A stretch of DNA of 64,000 nt from Sequoia sempervirens (GCA_007258455.2 VDFB02358134.1:213551314-213615313); one strand, 5' to 3'; counted from the first letter of the stretch, positions 34,737 through 46,544 are shown. Made by a program: numbers and translations. The notes: a model not told the origin generated them from the letters alone.

Positions 34737-34874
34737 GAGCGAATTTTCACCCCTTGTCTAAATTCCCCTTTTGCATACCTCCCTTAGAAAATCAAACCCA
34801 AATGTGAAATTCCACATTACTCACCTACCTTCCATCCACTTGGAGTTTGTCCTATGTGTCAGTGGGGGAATATT

Positions 34875-36012
34875 TGTTAGGGACACGAGCACAGTGTGTG
34901 GACGTCTACATGGCACGTTTTCATCCCTGATAGATTCTTGCCTCTGGTGTCTGTCAGGATGTTATGCTTTCCATTGGGTATGAAGTGTAATGCCTCTATC
35001 TCAACCAGTTGGCTCGAAAATGGCTCTTTCCCTCCTTATTCCACTTCAAATTCCTATCTTTCAAATTCACTTGATCTTCTTAGTAGTTCTTGATCTCTTT
35101 AGCAATCTATCACATTCTCTTGAGAATTTTCATACAATTCTATTGAGCATTATAGTAGCTTGTTACTCCATTAACTTCATTTTATATGTGTGGTGCTACC
35201 ATAGAAGCTATGAGTTTGGAGTCTTACGAGACCTCCCTTCGTCACTGTTACGGCTATGTCAACTTTTCCAAGCTCGTTGCCTTCCATTCTCCATTCATTG
35301 GCCTTGAGTGCCTTTGGGTGGAGGTGGTATTGCTTCAATTTCCTTTATTGTTGTGTTTTGATAGAGTAGCATTGTATATTTTTTAGTGTTTGATATTCTT
35401 CTTTCCTTATTGTATTTTCTACTTCATGGCTTTCTTGGTTGTCTATGGAGATGGAAACACCAAAGCAGGGGTTTGACTGAGGCAAACCCCTATACAACCC
35501 AATATTTTTCCCTCTCTTGGCTATGTGTAGTTGAACGTGTGTTTGAAGCTCACTGGAAAACTAGAGCTTCAGTGATTTGGTCTTCATCACCCTTATTTTC
35601 ATCTAGCTTCTTTACCATTTGTATAGTTATTTCTTGTAATTTATTATTTTGTTTCGTTAAACTTATTTAGCTCAGTCGTTAGTAGTTTTTTTTATATTGT
35701 ACACTGTAATTTTTACTTTCTGGTCATATGGATGCCATTGCACCTGAGATGCTAGTGCGTGTTGTCATCCTTGATCCATGCTGACATCCTCGGGTAGAGA
35801 GTTGTCTAAAGTGTAGTTTGGATTCTAGAAAATAGCTCGTCTATCCCCATTCAGGTTTTTGGATTTGTAGAGTGATAGAAGCACATTCCAGTGCTCTTCA
35901 TTCTCTATCATTTCCTTAAGTACCCGCTTATCTTGAGGTAAGATAGGGAAGTCCTCCACTCTCGGCTCTTCGTGACCTAGAGCCTTGGTGTGGTTGGTCC
36001 CCCTACCTTACA
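34875..36012 (+). repeat. Gypsy LTR-A
   Basis: It starts TGTTAGGGACAC after the polypurine tract and ends ...CCTTACA before TTTTGGTAAAC, which resembles the LTR-B and LTR-C ends (ACA then TTGGTG). It contains the GGGGTTTGAC...GGCAAACCCC hairpin at 35468-35490. No matching second LTR of the same family lies in the window. Confidence 0.65.
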
Positions 36013-36180
36013 TTTTGGTAAACTCGATGTGAACAATGTCTATCCATTTTCTTGTGTTGAGACTTTTTCTTCCACGCCTAGTGGCTATTGTAAACCTAAG
36101 TGTTGTGAAGGTTTATGAGCATCACAACCCAGTCCAAAAATTCTAGGTACGTTGTTAAGAGAAGCATGTGACACCTACCA

Positions 36181-37613
36181 ATGGAAAAGATGAAGGTCAC
36201 TTCTAGTTTCACCTACAATTTTTCCACTGGTCTGGCTACTGACTTTACCACTAGTTTTTCTATAGGCTTTACTGATGAGATGGGTTTCATAGATGAGACC
36301 ACTCATGCTCCTAACCCTCTAGTATCCCCTATGGCCTTGTCCATGGATGAGGATGATGTTTTCCATATCCCTGCAAAAAACCTTTTAGCATTGGATAACA
36401 TATTGTCAAACCTTATGAATCATCTAGAAAAAGCACCTAACATGGAAAGGGCCGCTAAACTTACTAGAGAGGTGAGGTATATGTTAGTGAAGGATCGAAC
36501 AAGTATAGATTTCTTATGTGGCCTTACCAATCTGACTGAAGCTTATATCCCCTCATATACAACTAGATCAGGTACTACACGAGGAGAGGTACTCAATTCC
36601 TATGAAAGGTAGATAGACGTCTCGATGCCTACCACATCTGTATGCATGGCCAAAACAGGCCCTTCAATTAGTGTTTCATCTGCTTCTCAAAATCCTAACA
36701 CTATCAAGGAAAGTAGAATACCCCTTAGTTCCAGTTTCACCTCTCCTCCTAGCGTTGGTGGTGGTCCCTCTGATGGAATGAGTGGTGGCAGATTTGGTAG
36801 GGGAGGTGGTGCCAATAGAGGCGGCTCTAGTGGAGGCCATGGTGGTGGCTCCAGTGGAGGTCCCACTGGTGATGGTGGCTTCGGCGATGGTCACCACAGT
36901 GGCTCCTGTGGTTCCACTGGGCCTTTGTCATCCTCTGACCCTATTCTCAATTCTCTTCTTCAAAACATGGGTTGGATGCAAAAACAGTTAGCGAGCCTCT
37001 CTCAAGCCTCTACCCATCCTATTTTTCAACCTTTCTTTTGAAATAGCCCATTTTTGGTGGCAATTTTGAGTAGTCCTTTCCCTCATGGAATAGAGATTCT
37101 TAAGTTTGAAAAGTATGGTGGTAAAGGGGATCCAAAAACACATGTACCGACCTTCATCACCATGTGTACAAATTTCTTTCATCACGATGCTTTGATGGAA
37201 AAAATATTTCCTCAATCTCTCAAGGATACAACACTTGAGCAGTACTATTCCTTTCCTGATAATTCTATATTTTCATTTGATCAACTTATGAATCAATTTC
37301 TCATTAGTTCTTGGCTAACATCGGTTTGAAGATGACCTTCTCGAATCTCGTTTGATGTAAGCAAGGAGATAACGAGAAGATAATTGACTTCATAGCATGA
37401 TATCAAGCACTCTTTTCATAGATCTCATACTCATTTCCTGACTCTGATATGCAAAAGGTGTTCATAGGCAACCTACAGCAAGACTAGCAGGAAAAACTTT
37501 CCCTAATGAAATACCCTTTGATCATCTTTGTGTTGCATTGCGAGAGTATCAACAAATGGTAATCCAGTTCAACGGATCTTCTACACACTCTCGTTCAGAA
37601 GGAAAGTCTATTT
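36181..37613 (+). pseudogene. Gypsy-A Gag, 5' part, with glycine-rich segment
   Basis: The first stretch (36181-36612) is a Thr/Phe-rich N-terminus and a helix. After a TAG, 36625-37041 encodes a Gly-rich tract with GGRFGRGGGANRGGSSGG (about 36782-36850). The retrotransposon Gag core follows at 37054-37329: LKFEKYGGKGDPKTHVPTF, MCTNFFHHDALMEKIFPQSL and LEQYYSFPDN. A frameshift near 37320 and further stops lead to the copia-1 insertion. The core residues match Gag of Tat/Athila-type elements, so particle formation is the expected role. Confidence 0.82.
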
Positions 37614-38834
37614 TTTTGTATTTTGTGGTTGTGTTGCTCATATGTGGTTGTCATTGTTGTCAAAACTATTAGCATTAATGCATTAGAAGCTATATATGTC
37701 GAGGATATTAAGAAAATTGTAACAAAAAGAGTTATAGGTTGTCAGCGGTGAAGTGAAGTTCAGTCTGTTGGTGAATTCAGTACATTGTTGTTGAGAGGTT
37801 GTGGACTAAAGGGTTTCTTGTTGAGTATATATAGTTTATCCATGTCGAGTTTTAGAGATCCACATGAAGATTTGATCAAGTTATGAAGATTTGTATTTTG
37901 ACAGTTTTTATGTTACTTCAGTTTGTGTTCTTGAATGAAGATTATGTGATTTTAGTAAATTCAGTTGTTATGGATGCTTCTCTAGTGATTCATTATGTTT
38001 GTGCATGTTTCTACATCATTCTCTATCTTTGTTGCATGTCTGCATTGATCATTGTGCTCGGGATCCGAGATTTTCTCTTGTGTGTTCATGTTATTCTTGT
38101 TCTTGGCCGACAAGGTGCTTGTAGCGCGTTGTGGATCTTTGAGGAGTAATTAATTGAAGTGGTTCATGTTTGAGGATGTTATTTTGGTCTTCACTATGTT
38201 ATGGTCTATCTTGGTGGATTCGCATGAATAATATTTATTTTTTGAACTAATTGTTTATATTCTTTTTACTATTTTGTTGAAGCTGAGTTGTAGCGATTTA
38301 ATTTCTTGTTGTGGATATATATAAGAAATTATTTTACCATTTGATGGCATGGTGTATGTGAATAATGTTCTAAATCATTCAAAGGCAAAACAAAGTGTGA
38401 ATAAGAGTGAAGAAGAGTGAAGAAGTGTTCATGAGATTAATCGGAACAGTAATTAGTCATTAGCAGATGCTATTTTTCTCAATTCAAATTTGATGGATGT
38501 AATCAAAATATTTCTATAAGACAGCATGTCTTCCTTTTATATTTGAGCAATGAGCTCTAGGCAATGCGCCTGAATGCATGTGCATTCCCCATTCATATTT
38601 CTTTATACTTTTAATTGGGTATAATCTTGTGGACTGACCTACACCATGGTTTTTCACCTAACAGGGTTTCCACATAAAAATATTGATGTTATGTGTGTTT
38701 CTGATGTGTTGTTCATTTATGCTTTCATGGTTATTGATCAAATCTAAGAATAAGGTTAACAAGCTAAATAAGTTTGAAATTCTGTGACAACTGATTCACC
38801 CCCCTCTCAGTTGTCTACCCTTGAGTTTCCAACA
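37614..38834 (+). repeat. 5' LTR of copia-1
   Basis: It aligns with 43373-44595. The first bases are TTTTGTATTTTG where the 3' copy has TGTTGGATGTTG, so the terminal TG has been lost by substitution. It ends ...TTTCCAACA. TATATATA at 37826-37833 is a likely TATA box; the 3' LTR copy has TATATCTA there. Confidence 0.92.
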
Positions 38835-38836
38835 AT

Positions 38837-38849
38837 TGGTATCAGAGTA
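38837..38849 (+). other. Primer-binding site of copia-1
   Basis: TGGTATCAGAGTA follows the LTR by two bases and matches the initiator Met tRNA site of plant copia elements except near its end. Confidence 0.9.
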
Positions 38850-38889
38850 GGTTCCTTGGAAGAATTTTAACAGCTTAAGGCAATTCAGG

Positions 38890-39960
38890 ATGGCATCTTA
38901 TAAGAAGGATAGTCCTAGATTTTATGGAACAAATTATTCTTTGTGGAAGGCTCAAATGGAGTGCCATCTGAGATGCATTGGTGAAGCTTATTGGAACATT
39001 ACAAGTAATAGGTATGTTATTCCACAGAATGGTCCTACTACTACTACTGTTGAGATTAGGGATGCTGAGTATAATATCAGGGCTAAGGAGGCATTGTTGA
39101 GTGCTTTGACTGATACTGAGATGAAAAATGTGATGGATCTAAAACTGCTTATGAGATCTCAAAAAAGTTGGAAACTTTCTATGAAGGAGATGCTAATGTG
39201 AAGATTTCTAAGCTACAAAGTCTGAAAGGGAAATATGGAATGTTGAGAATGGGTGACGATGAGAACATTACTAATTTCATGCAAAGAGTGAATAAAATTG
39301 TCTGTGGTATCAGATGTGTTGGTGGACAGTTGGATGAATTAGAGATTGTTGCTAAAGTGCTTAGATCCTTGCCTACTTCCTACAAAGTCAAATCTAGCAC
39401 TATTGAAGAGCTTTGGACTATAACAAATATTACCAGAGATATGTTGATTGGTAAGCTTATTGCTTTTGACTTGAGTGAATTTGGTGATGCCATTCCTAAG
39501 GTTGAATCTGCATTTAAGGCCACTACTTCTGAAAGAGATAAACATAGATATGATCTGGGTGAAAGTTCATCAAGAAAGACATTCAAGTATGAGGATGAAA
39601 TGAAATAGATGGAAGAAGAAGAAAGAGAGCTAGAAGAGTTGGAAGCACTAATTGTGAAAAGAGAAGCCAAAGGACAAGGTAAGTATAAAGGGAAGTTTCC
39701 TATTAAATGTTTCTCTTGCAATAAGATAGGTCATTTTGCATCAAGGTGTCCTAAAAGAGTTTCTAAGCCAAGATATAACAAGCCTAAATTTCAAAAGAAG
39801 TGTTACTATGTTGTTGATGAAGGTGTGACAGATGATGAATTTGATAAAGGCAATGAGAGTGAAGATGAATTTGTATTTATTGCTATCAAGGAAAATAATC
39901 ATGTGTCTACTAAATCTGCTAGTTGTACAAATGTGGAGAAAGCCCTAGCTGCTCAAGTTG
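38890..39960 (+). pseudogene. Copia-1 Gag
   Basis: It begins at ATG 38890 with PRFYGTNYSLWKAQMECHLR, the UBN2-type Gag start. Near 39150 a one-base shift separates the 38890-39201 frame from the 39168-39608 frame, which carries LETFYEGDANVKISKLQSLK and the Gag helices. After a TAG at 39606 a Glu-rich helix leads to the knuckle CFSCNKIGHFASRC (about 39708-39750) and a Lys-rich stretch. Length and order fit a full copia Gag. It would assemble particles. Confidence 0.9.
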
Positions 39961-41480
39961 AAGAGAAAGATGAATGGGTGATTGATAGTGGGTGTTCACA
40001 TCATATGAAAAGAGATAAAAGTAAGTTTGTGAGCTTTGAAAATTATGATGGCAGTGTTGTGAGATTTGGTAATGACAAAGCTGGTGTGATTTGTGGTAGA
40101 GGATGTATTTCTATTGATGGTAAGCATAATACTGATGATGTCCTGTATGTAGAAGGTTTGAAGCATAATCTTTTAATTGTTGGTTAGATGGTTGATAAGG
40201 GATACAATCTTCAGTTCATGGATGGAAAGTGCAAAATATTGGGGAATGCTAGAAATGTGATTGCATCAGGTACAAAAACAAAAGGTAATATTTTTCACTT
40301 GAGTGTGACTAGTAAAAGTTGCTTGATTGCTCAAGTTGATGAAAGTTGGTTGTGGCATAGGAGAATGTGTCATGTTAACTTTGATAATATTGTCAAGATA
40401 AGTTCTACTAAGGCTGTGAGAGATCTTCCTAAGTTGATGAAACCTACTAATGCCATATGCAAGGAATGTCAGTTAGGAAATCAAATTAGAATTTCATTTT
40501 AGAGAAAAAAAAATTCAAATGGATTGTTGGATCTTGTGCATATTGATTTGTGTGGTCCTTCTAGAGTCAGAAGTTTATGAGGATACAAGTACTTCATGTT
40601 GCTTATTGATGATTATTCAAGAATGATATGGGCTACTTTCTTAAGGGATAAATCTAAAGCTTTGGAAAAGTTCAAGATCTTTAAGGCTATGGTTGAGACA
40701 GAGACATGCCTAAAGATTAAATGTCTGAGATTAGATAGAGGTGGTGAATTCACTTCCAGTGAGTTTGATTTTTTTTGTGACGAAAATGGATTAAAGAGAC
40801 AATTATCTGCACCATGGAGCCCTCAACAAAATGGAGTTTTGGAAAGGAAGAACATGACAATTCTAGATGTTGCTAGAACTATGATGTTGGAAGGAAATTT
40901 TCCTCATATCTACTAGAGAGAGGTTGTGAGTATTGTTGTGTACACACGTAACTGGGTACAAATGAAAGGTGATACCTGTAAGATCCCTTTTGAGCTATGG
41001 ATTAGTCAAAATACTACTGTTAGATATTTCAAGATCTTTGGAAGCAAATTTTATATCAAAAGAGATGAAGATATAGGAAAATTTGATGCTAGGAGTGATG
41101 AAGGTATCTTTTTGGGTTATTCTACTAAAAGCAAGGCCTACTGGTGCTACAATAAGAGATTGAAGGAAATGGTTGAAAGTGAAAATGTAAAGGTTGATGA
41201 AGACATACCTGCACCATCCAGAACCTGTGGATATGATTCTGATGATCAGAATGATAGTACAAACAAAGGAAAGAAAGTTCAAACTTTAAATCAAGTTCAA
41301 ATCATTCTGGTGAATCAAGAAGATCAAGAGAAAGGAGAAACTGGTTAAAGTGCAGAAGAGAGATCAGAAGAGCTTGAAATTCAAGAATGTCCTAAGACTC
41401 TAAGGTATGTAAGATTGAATCATTCAAAAGATTAGATCATATGTGATAAGAACATAGGTGTTTAGACTAGGATAAAGATT
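39961..41480 (+). pseudogene. Copia-1 protease and integrase
   Basis: Protease: WVIDSGCSHHMKRDKSKF from 39976, with Asp-Ser-Gly intact. A TAG at 40185 interrupts before integrase. Integrase zinc domain: HRRMCHVNFDN and CKECQLGNQ (about 40357-40485), complete. Core: DLVHIDLCGPSRVR (first Asp, about 40530), LRLDRGGEFTSSEF (second Asp, about 40727-40770) and SPQQNGVLERKN (Glu, about 40819-40855), so all three catalytic residues survive. Stops fall at 40501, 40578 and 40914. The C-terminal part (FKIFGSKFYIKRDEDIGKFD, FLGYSTKSKAYWCYNKR) runs to 41348. Confidence 0.92.
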
Positions 41481-41489
41481 GTAGAAGAA

Positions 41490-43050
41490 TACTATTTAAT
41501 TTCAAAGACTAAGGCTAACAATGTGAATGAAGCATACAAAGATGAACATTGGGTTGAAGTAATGAAAGAGGAATTACAATAGATTGAAAAGAATGATACA
41601 TGGATTCTTGTTCCCAGACCTAAGGATAAAAATGTAATTGTAAATAAATGGGTCTTTAGAAACAAGTTGAATGAGCAAGGTGAAGTGGTTAGAAACAAAG
41701 CAAGACTAGTGTGTAAGGGATATTCACAGATGGAAGGTATTGATTTTGAAGAGACCTTTGCCCCTATTGCTAGAATTGAAGTTGTGATATTGTTTCTTGC
41801 TAATGCTACTTACAAAGACTACAAGGTTTATCAGATGGATGTCAAGTCAACTTTTCTAAATGGAAATTTTGAAGAAGAGGTGTATGTTGAGCAACCAGAT
41901 GGATTTCAGTTGACCGATTAGGGAGATATGGTTTGTTGATTGAAGAAGGAATTGTATGGACTCAAGCAAGCCCCTAGAGCATGGTATGCCAGATTGGATA
42001 AGTACTTGTTGAAGCTTGGATTTAACAAAGGTAATATTGATAGTAATCTATATTTCAAGATTGATCATAACAAAGATTTGATTGTGGAAGTCTTTGTTGA
42101 TGATATCATTTTTGGAGGAGATGATAGCTTATGCATGAAGTTTGCTGATGAGATGCAAAGTGAGTTTGAGATGTCAATGATTGGAGAGATGATGTTCTTT
42201 TTGGGATTGCAAATTACTCACTCAGATAATGGGATCTTTATAACTCAATCCAAGTATGTGAAATAATTGCTAAAGGAATTTGGTATGGAAGATTCAAAGC
42301 CAATTGGTACACCCATGGTGATCGGATGCAAGTTGACAACTGGTGATGATTCTCCAAAGGAAAATTAGACTAGATACAGATCAATGATTGGTGGATTGTT
42401 TTATTTAACTCAAACTAGGCCCGATATCATGAATGTTGTATGTATTGTTGCAAGATTTTGAGTTGATCGTAAAGAATCTCATGTGGCTACTATGAAGAGA
42501 ATGTTCAGATACTTGAAAAGGATAGTTGATTTTGGCATGTGGTATCCTAAAGATGATGATCTTACTTTGAGTTCCTTTACTGATGTTGATTGGGAAGGAG
42601 ATGTGAATGACAAAAAAGGTACTAGTGGTGGAGCATTTTTCTTACGAAAGAAGTTGATTTCATGGTTAAGTAAGAAGCATAGTGCTATTTCTTTATCTAC
42701 TGCAGAGGAAGAATAGATTGTTGTTGCTAATAATTGTACTCAAGTATTGTGGATGAAGTAGATGTTGAAGGATATAAGAGTTATGTATGATGAGCCTATT
42801 GTTATATTTTGTGATAACTCAAGTGCTATTAACATTTCTAAAAATCTGGTGTTGCATTCAAAGACCAAGCATATATCTATCAAGTTTCACTTTTTGAGAA
42901 AGAAAGTGAGTGAAAAGGAAGTCAGATTGGCGTATGTGCCTAGTAAGGAGTAGGTTGCAGACATATTTACCAATTCGTTTCCTAAGGATACTTATGAGTA
43001 TCTCAGAGGGAAGTTAGGGGTGATTACCCCTCCTAATCAGAACTAAGATG
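41490..43050 (+). pseudogene. Copia-1 reverse transcriptase and RNase H
   Basis: RT: NEAYKDEHWVEVMKEELQ-like start near 41527, [20 protein letters not shown] (about 41647-41706), [40 protein letters not shown] and the catalytic FVDDIIFGGDD (about 42092-42125). RNase H: SSFTDVDWEGDVNDKKGTSG (42571-42630), SAISLSTAEEE and the terminal FCDNSSAINISKN and KHISIKFHFLR. It ends RGKLGVITPPNQN at about 43045. Stops are at 41579, 41919, 42263, 42366 and 42714. Most key residues remain. Confidence 0.92.
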
Positions 43051-43362
43051 CATTGACTTGCATCAATCCATGCATTTCATGATCATATTTTGATTCGTAT
43101 TGATGTTGTGGTGGTTACTACTCAAGGGGAGTAGTCAGATATTCAGATGTTCAAATATGTGGTTTAGAGCTTGTAAAGAAGAGATCTTTGTCATTGATGT
43201 CAAAGGGGGAGAAAAGTGATGTGAAAAAATTTATGTGGCAGAAGAAACTTGTGAGGAGAAGAGTTCTATGGATCAGTTGGAGAGAAGAGTCAAAACCTAA
43301 CAAGGAGTAAGTACAGTTGTGTTTATGGTGTTTTTCACATCATGTGTTGCCATCAATGCCAT

Positions 43363-43372
43363 AGGGGGAGAT
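43363..43372 (+). other. Polypurine tract of copia-1
   Basis: AGGGGGAGAT lies immediately before the 3' LTR start TGTTGG at 43373, the expected primer for plus-strand synthesis. Confidence 0.88.
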
Positions 43373-44595
43373 TGTTGGATGTTGTGGTTAGTTTTTTATA
43401 TGTGGTTTTCATTGATGTCAACACTATTAGCATGAATGCATTATAAGTTGTATATGTCGAGGATATTGAGGAAATTAAAATAAAAAAAGTTACAGGTTGT
43501 CAGTGGTGAAGTGAAGTTCAGTCTATCAGTGAATTTAGTATGTTGATGTTTAGAGGTTGTGGAATAAAGGGTTTCCTTTTTAGTATATCTAGTTTATCCA
43601 CGTCGAGTTTCAGAGATGCGCGTGAAGATTTGATCAAGTTATGAAGATTTGTATTCTAACAGTTTTTTTGTTACTTCACTTTGTGTTCCTGAATGAAGAT
43701 TATATGATTTTAGTAAGTTCAATTGTTCCGGGTGCTTCTTTGGTGATTCATGATATTTTTGGATGTTTCTAGATCATTCTCTATTTGTGTTGCATGTCTG
43801 CATTGATCGTTGTGCTTGGGATCCAAAATTTTCTCTTGCGTGTTCATGTTTTTCTTGTTCTTAGCTAACAAGGTGTTTGTAGCGCGTTGTGGATCTTCAA
43901 GGAGTAATTAATTGAAGTGGTTCATGTTTGAGGATATTATTTTTAGTCTTCACTATGTTATGGTCAATCTTGGTGGATTCACATGAATAACCTTTATTGT
44001 TTTGAGCTAACTATTTATATTCTTTTTATTATTTTGTTGAAGCTGACTTGTAGTGATGTAATTTCTTGTTGCAGATATATATAAGAAATTGTTTTTCCAT
44101 TTGATGGCATGGTGTGTAGGAATAATGTTCTAAATCATTAAAAGGAAGAGCAGAGAGTGAAGAAGAGTGAAGAAGAATGAAGAAGTGTTCATGAGCTTAA
44201 CCGGAGCTGTAATCAGGCATTAGCAGATGTTATTTTTCTGAGTTCAAATATGATGGATGTAATCAGAATCTTTCTATAAGATAGTATGTCTTCATTTTGT
44301 ATTTGAGCAGTGAGCTCTAGGCAGTGCCCCTGAATGCATGTGCATTCCCCATTCATATTTCTTTATACTTTTAATAGGGTATAATCTTGTGGACTGACCT
44401 CCACCGTGATTTTTCCCCTAACAGGGTTTCTACGTAAAAATATTGGTGTTATGTGTGTTTCTGATGTGTTGTTCATTTATGCTTTCATGGGTATTGATCA
44501 GATCTCATAATAAGGTTAACAAGTTGAATAAGTTTAAAATTTTGTGATAACTAATTCACCCCCCCTCTCAGTTGTCTGCCCTTGAGTTGCCAACA
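43373..44595 (+). repeat. 3' LTR of copia-1
   Basis: It starts TGTTGGATGTTGTGG and ends ...GAGTTGCCAACA, keeping the TG...CA termini. It aligns with the 5' LTR throughout, with frequent single-base changes. Confidence 0.93.
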
Positions 44596-45144
44596 TATTG
44601 TGCCCATCTCAAGAAAGGGTAAGGTTGTTGTGAATGTAGTCACCGCAACTAATGATCATGGCCTTAGATGCAACAATAATTTTATGAAGTTAGCATAATA
44701 TTATTCTTCCATCTTGCAAGAGTTGTTAAAGGATCAGATCATAACTTTGGAAAAACCTCAACCTCTAAAGCAACCTTATCCTGATTGGTATCATGTGAAT
44801 GCTTTTTTCTAGTACCATCATGTTAATGGGCATGTTACTGAGCATTGTATGCACCTACTTCATGAGATACAAGATCACATCGATGACAGTACCATTTGTC
44901 TCAATGGGAAGAGACAAAACGCAAATAAATTGGTAGCAAAGGCCAATAGCGAGTTTTAGATTTACACAAACCCAATTTTGTCTCATTCTACGAAATTGAT
45001 TATAGATCCCTCTGATGCTTCTCCTCAACCCTCAGTGTATGTGAACATGGTCTTAGTTACTCCTCCCCCATATCCTATGATTGGTTTTCCAGATGTGACA
45101 TTCACCTCACAAGACTTGCCCTTGAATAATAAGCCCTCTCCTCT
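44596..45144 (+). pseudogene. Gypsy-A Gag, 3' part after the copia-1 insertion
   Basis: The frame contains LQELLKDQIITLEKPQPLKQ, then PDWYHVNAFF and YHHVNGHVTEHCMHLLHEIQ (about 44780-44880). This is the His-Gly-His...Cys segment of this Gag type, equivalent to the Tat-like motif at about 590-620. TAG codons interrupt at about 44810 and 44957. It stops where LTR-B begins at 45145 with no polypurine tract, so LTR-B is a separate insertion or recombination product. Confidence 0.75.
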
Positions 45145-46515
45145 TGTAGTGTGAAAAATTGTGCACTCTTGAAAAGAGAGGCAATTTCACACTTAATTTG
45201 GACCTATTTTGGAATCTTTGCATTAATTACCCTTTAAAATCACCATTTATAGGCCCCTAAGACCCATTATTTTAAACCTCAAGGCTCATTTCACTCAAAA
45301 ATCATATAAAATCACTTAAATCCTTGAATATCCCAAAAACCCATCTCAAAAAGCTAAGGTGGGACTCATTCGCCAACTTACACGAATGAGTCCCATTTTG
45401 AGTCTTTTTCATATTTGAGCAGGAATTCATCAATTTAATTCAATTTTTTGGTGAATGTCAACCTTTGAGATCTAAATAACGGTCAGTTAAGTGTTGATTC
45501 CTATAAAAGCAAGTTTCTAAGTCATTTTCATCATCTCTAAGCACTTTGAGTAATTATTTTCAAGTATCAAGCATCAAGAATCTTTAAGAAAGCTTTCACA
45601 AAAGCATTCCAATTCCAAAAGCAAGAAAAGTTGAAGCATTGGAGCAACATTAAAGCATTTTTGTAGGTCTTCAAGATCTAGCATTGTCAAGGGTTTACTA
45701 TGGATATCTATGGTGAATCATGATGGATTCTAGGTTGGGGAAGTGCAACTAGCCATCAAGACAATCCTAAAGACTTGTTTCCTAAGTGATTCCATCTTCC
45801 ATTGTCGCTTTAGATTCAGCCTAAGAAAGGTACAAGCATCATTTAGAGTTCACTTGGGGTGATTAGAGATCATCACAAGTGAGTCATTCATCTTTGCATT
45901 TCCATTATTGCATTATATTCTTGCACATTAGAATAGTATTCCATCATATTTCTTAGTCTTAGATACACTTAAGGCTAGGGTTTCTATGCAAATTTCATTA
46001 TTTTTCCATCAAGGTTTAATTACCAAACTAGGGGTTTGACCGAGGCAAACCCCCCTTTAGCAAATCAAGTTGAATTTCTTTTTGCAAGTGTTTTTCTCAG
46101 ATTCGGATCCAAAACTCAAGTTAGAAGGAAAGGGCAAGTGTTGGAGTGTAGATCACAATTTTCAATTTCTAAAAAGAAAAATGGGACTGATTCGCCAAGA
46201 GTGGTGGATGAGTCCCACTATAGCTATGTTTTAGATCTGTTTGTAGATTCCAATACACTTTTTCCAGAAAAAGACTCCCATGTAGAAACCCTAATCTAGG
46301 ACTGATTCGCCCAAGTTGGAAAATGAGTTCTAGTTAGTCAAAAAGTCAACATTTCTAGAATTTTAGAGCTATTTCTAGTCTCTTCAAGGTTTCTAGGTGC
46401 ACACTATTTTCATTTTTGCTTTCCTATTCTATTTATTTGCATTTCTAGGGTATTTTCTAAGTCATTTTACATATCACACTATGTTTTTCAATTCATTATC
46501 TTTTCCAATTTTACA
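45145..46515 (+). repeat. Gypsy LTR-B
   Basis: It begins TGTAGTGTGAAAAATTG and shares with LTR-C an early CAATTTCACACT segment, a TATA box about 350 bases in, the GGGGTTTGAC hairpin (46031-46053) and the end ACA followed by TTGGTGGTGAA...CATCAGAC. Three copies of a GGGACTSATTCGCC motif lie at 45362, 46191 and 46299. The right side continues only about 30 bases of leader before minus-strand copia-3 begins, so the element is truncated. Confidence 0.7.
45502..45508 (+). promoter_or_regulatory. TATA box in LTR-B
   Basis: TATAAAA within CCTATAAAAGCAAG, about 357 bases into the LTR. LTR-C has CCTATAAATACA at the matching place (about 52709). It would drive element RNA and marks the U3/R boundary about 30 bases downstream. 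Confidence 0.65.
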
Positions 46516-46544
46516 CTTGGTGGTGAACCCCTCATCAGACATCA

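Larger units (their letters stand above)
37614..44595 (+). mobile_element. Near-complete Ty1/copia element copia-1 (6,982 bp)
   Basis: Two LTRs of 1,221 and 1,223 bases enclose primer site, Gag, protease, integrase, RT, RNase H and polypurine tract in copia order. The insertion is flanked by TATTT (37609-37613) and TATTG (44596-44600), a 5-bp target duplication with one change. Removing the element rejoins the gypsy-A gag text. Many stops and LTR differences show it is inactive and not recent. Confidence 0.93.
34737..45144 (+). mobile_element. Gypsy element gypsy-A: 3' tail, LTR and gag, split by copia-1
   Basis: A 138-base tail with polypurine tract (AGTGGGGGAA, 34861-34870) precedes an LTR at 34875-36012. 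A leader and gag (36181-37613) follow, and gag resumes at 44596-45144 after copia-1. No pol is present before the next LTR at 45145. The polypurine-LTR-leader order means the LTR serves two interiors, as in tandem or recombined copies. The left edge at 34736 is a sharp switch from copia RT. Confidence 0.7.

Noticed and set aside
45145..46515. LTR-B as a solo LTR
   Set aside because: The flanks CTCCT and CTTGG do not form a duplication, and the right side continues into primer/leader-like text shared with LTR-C.
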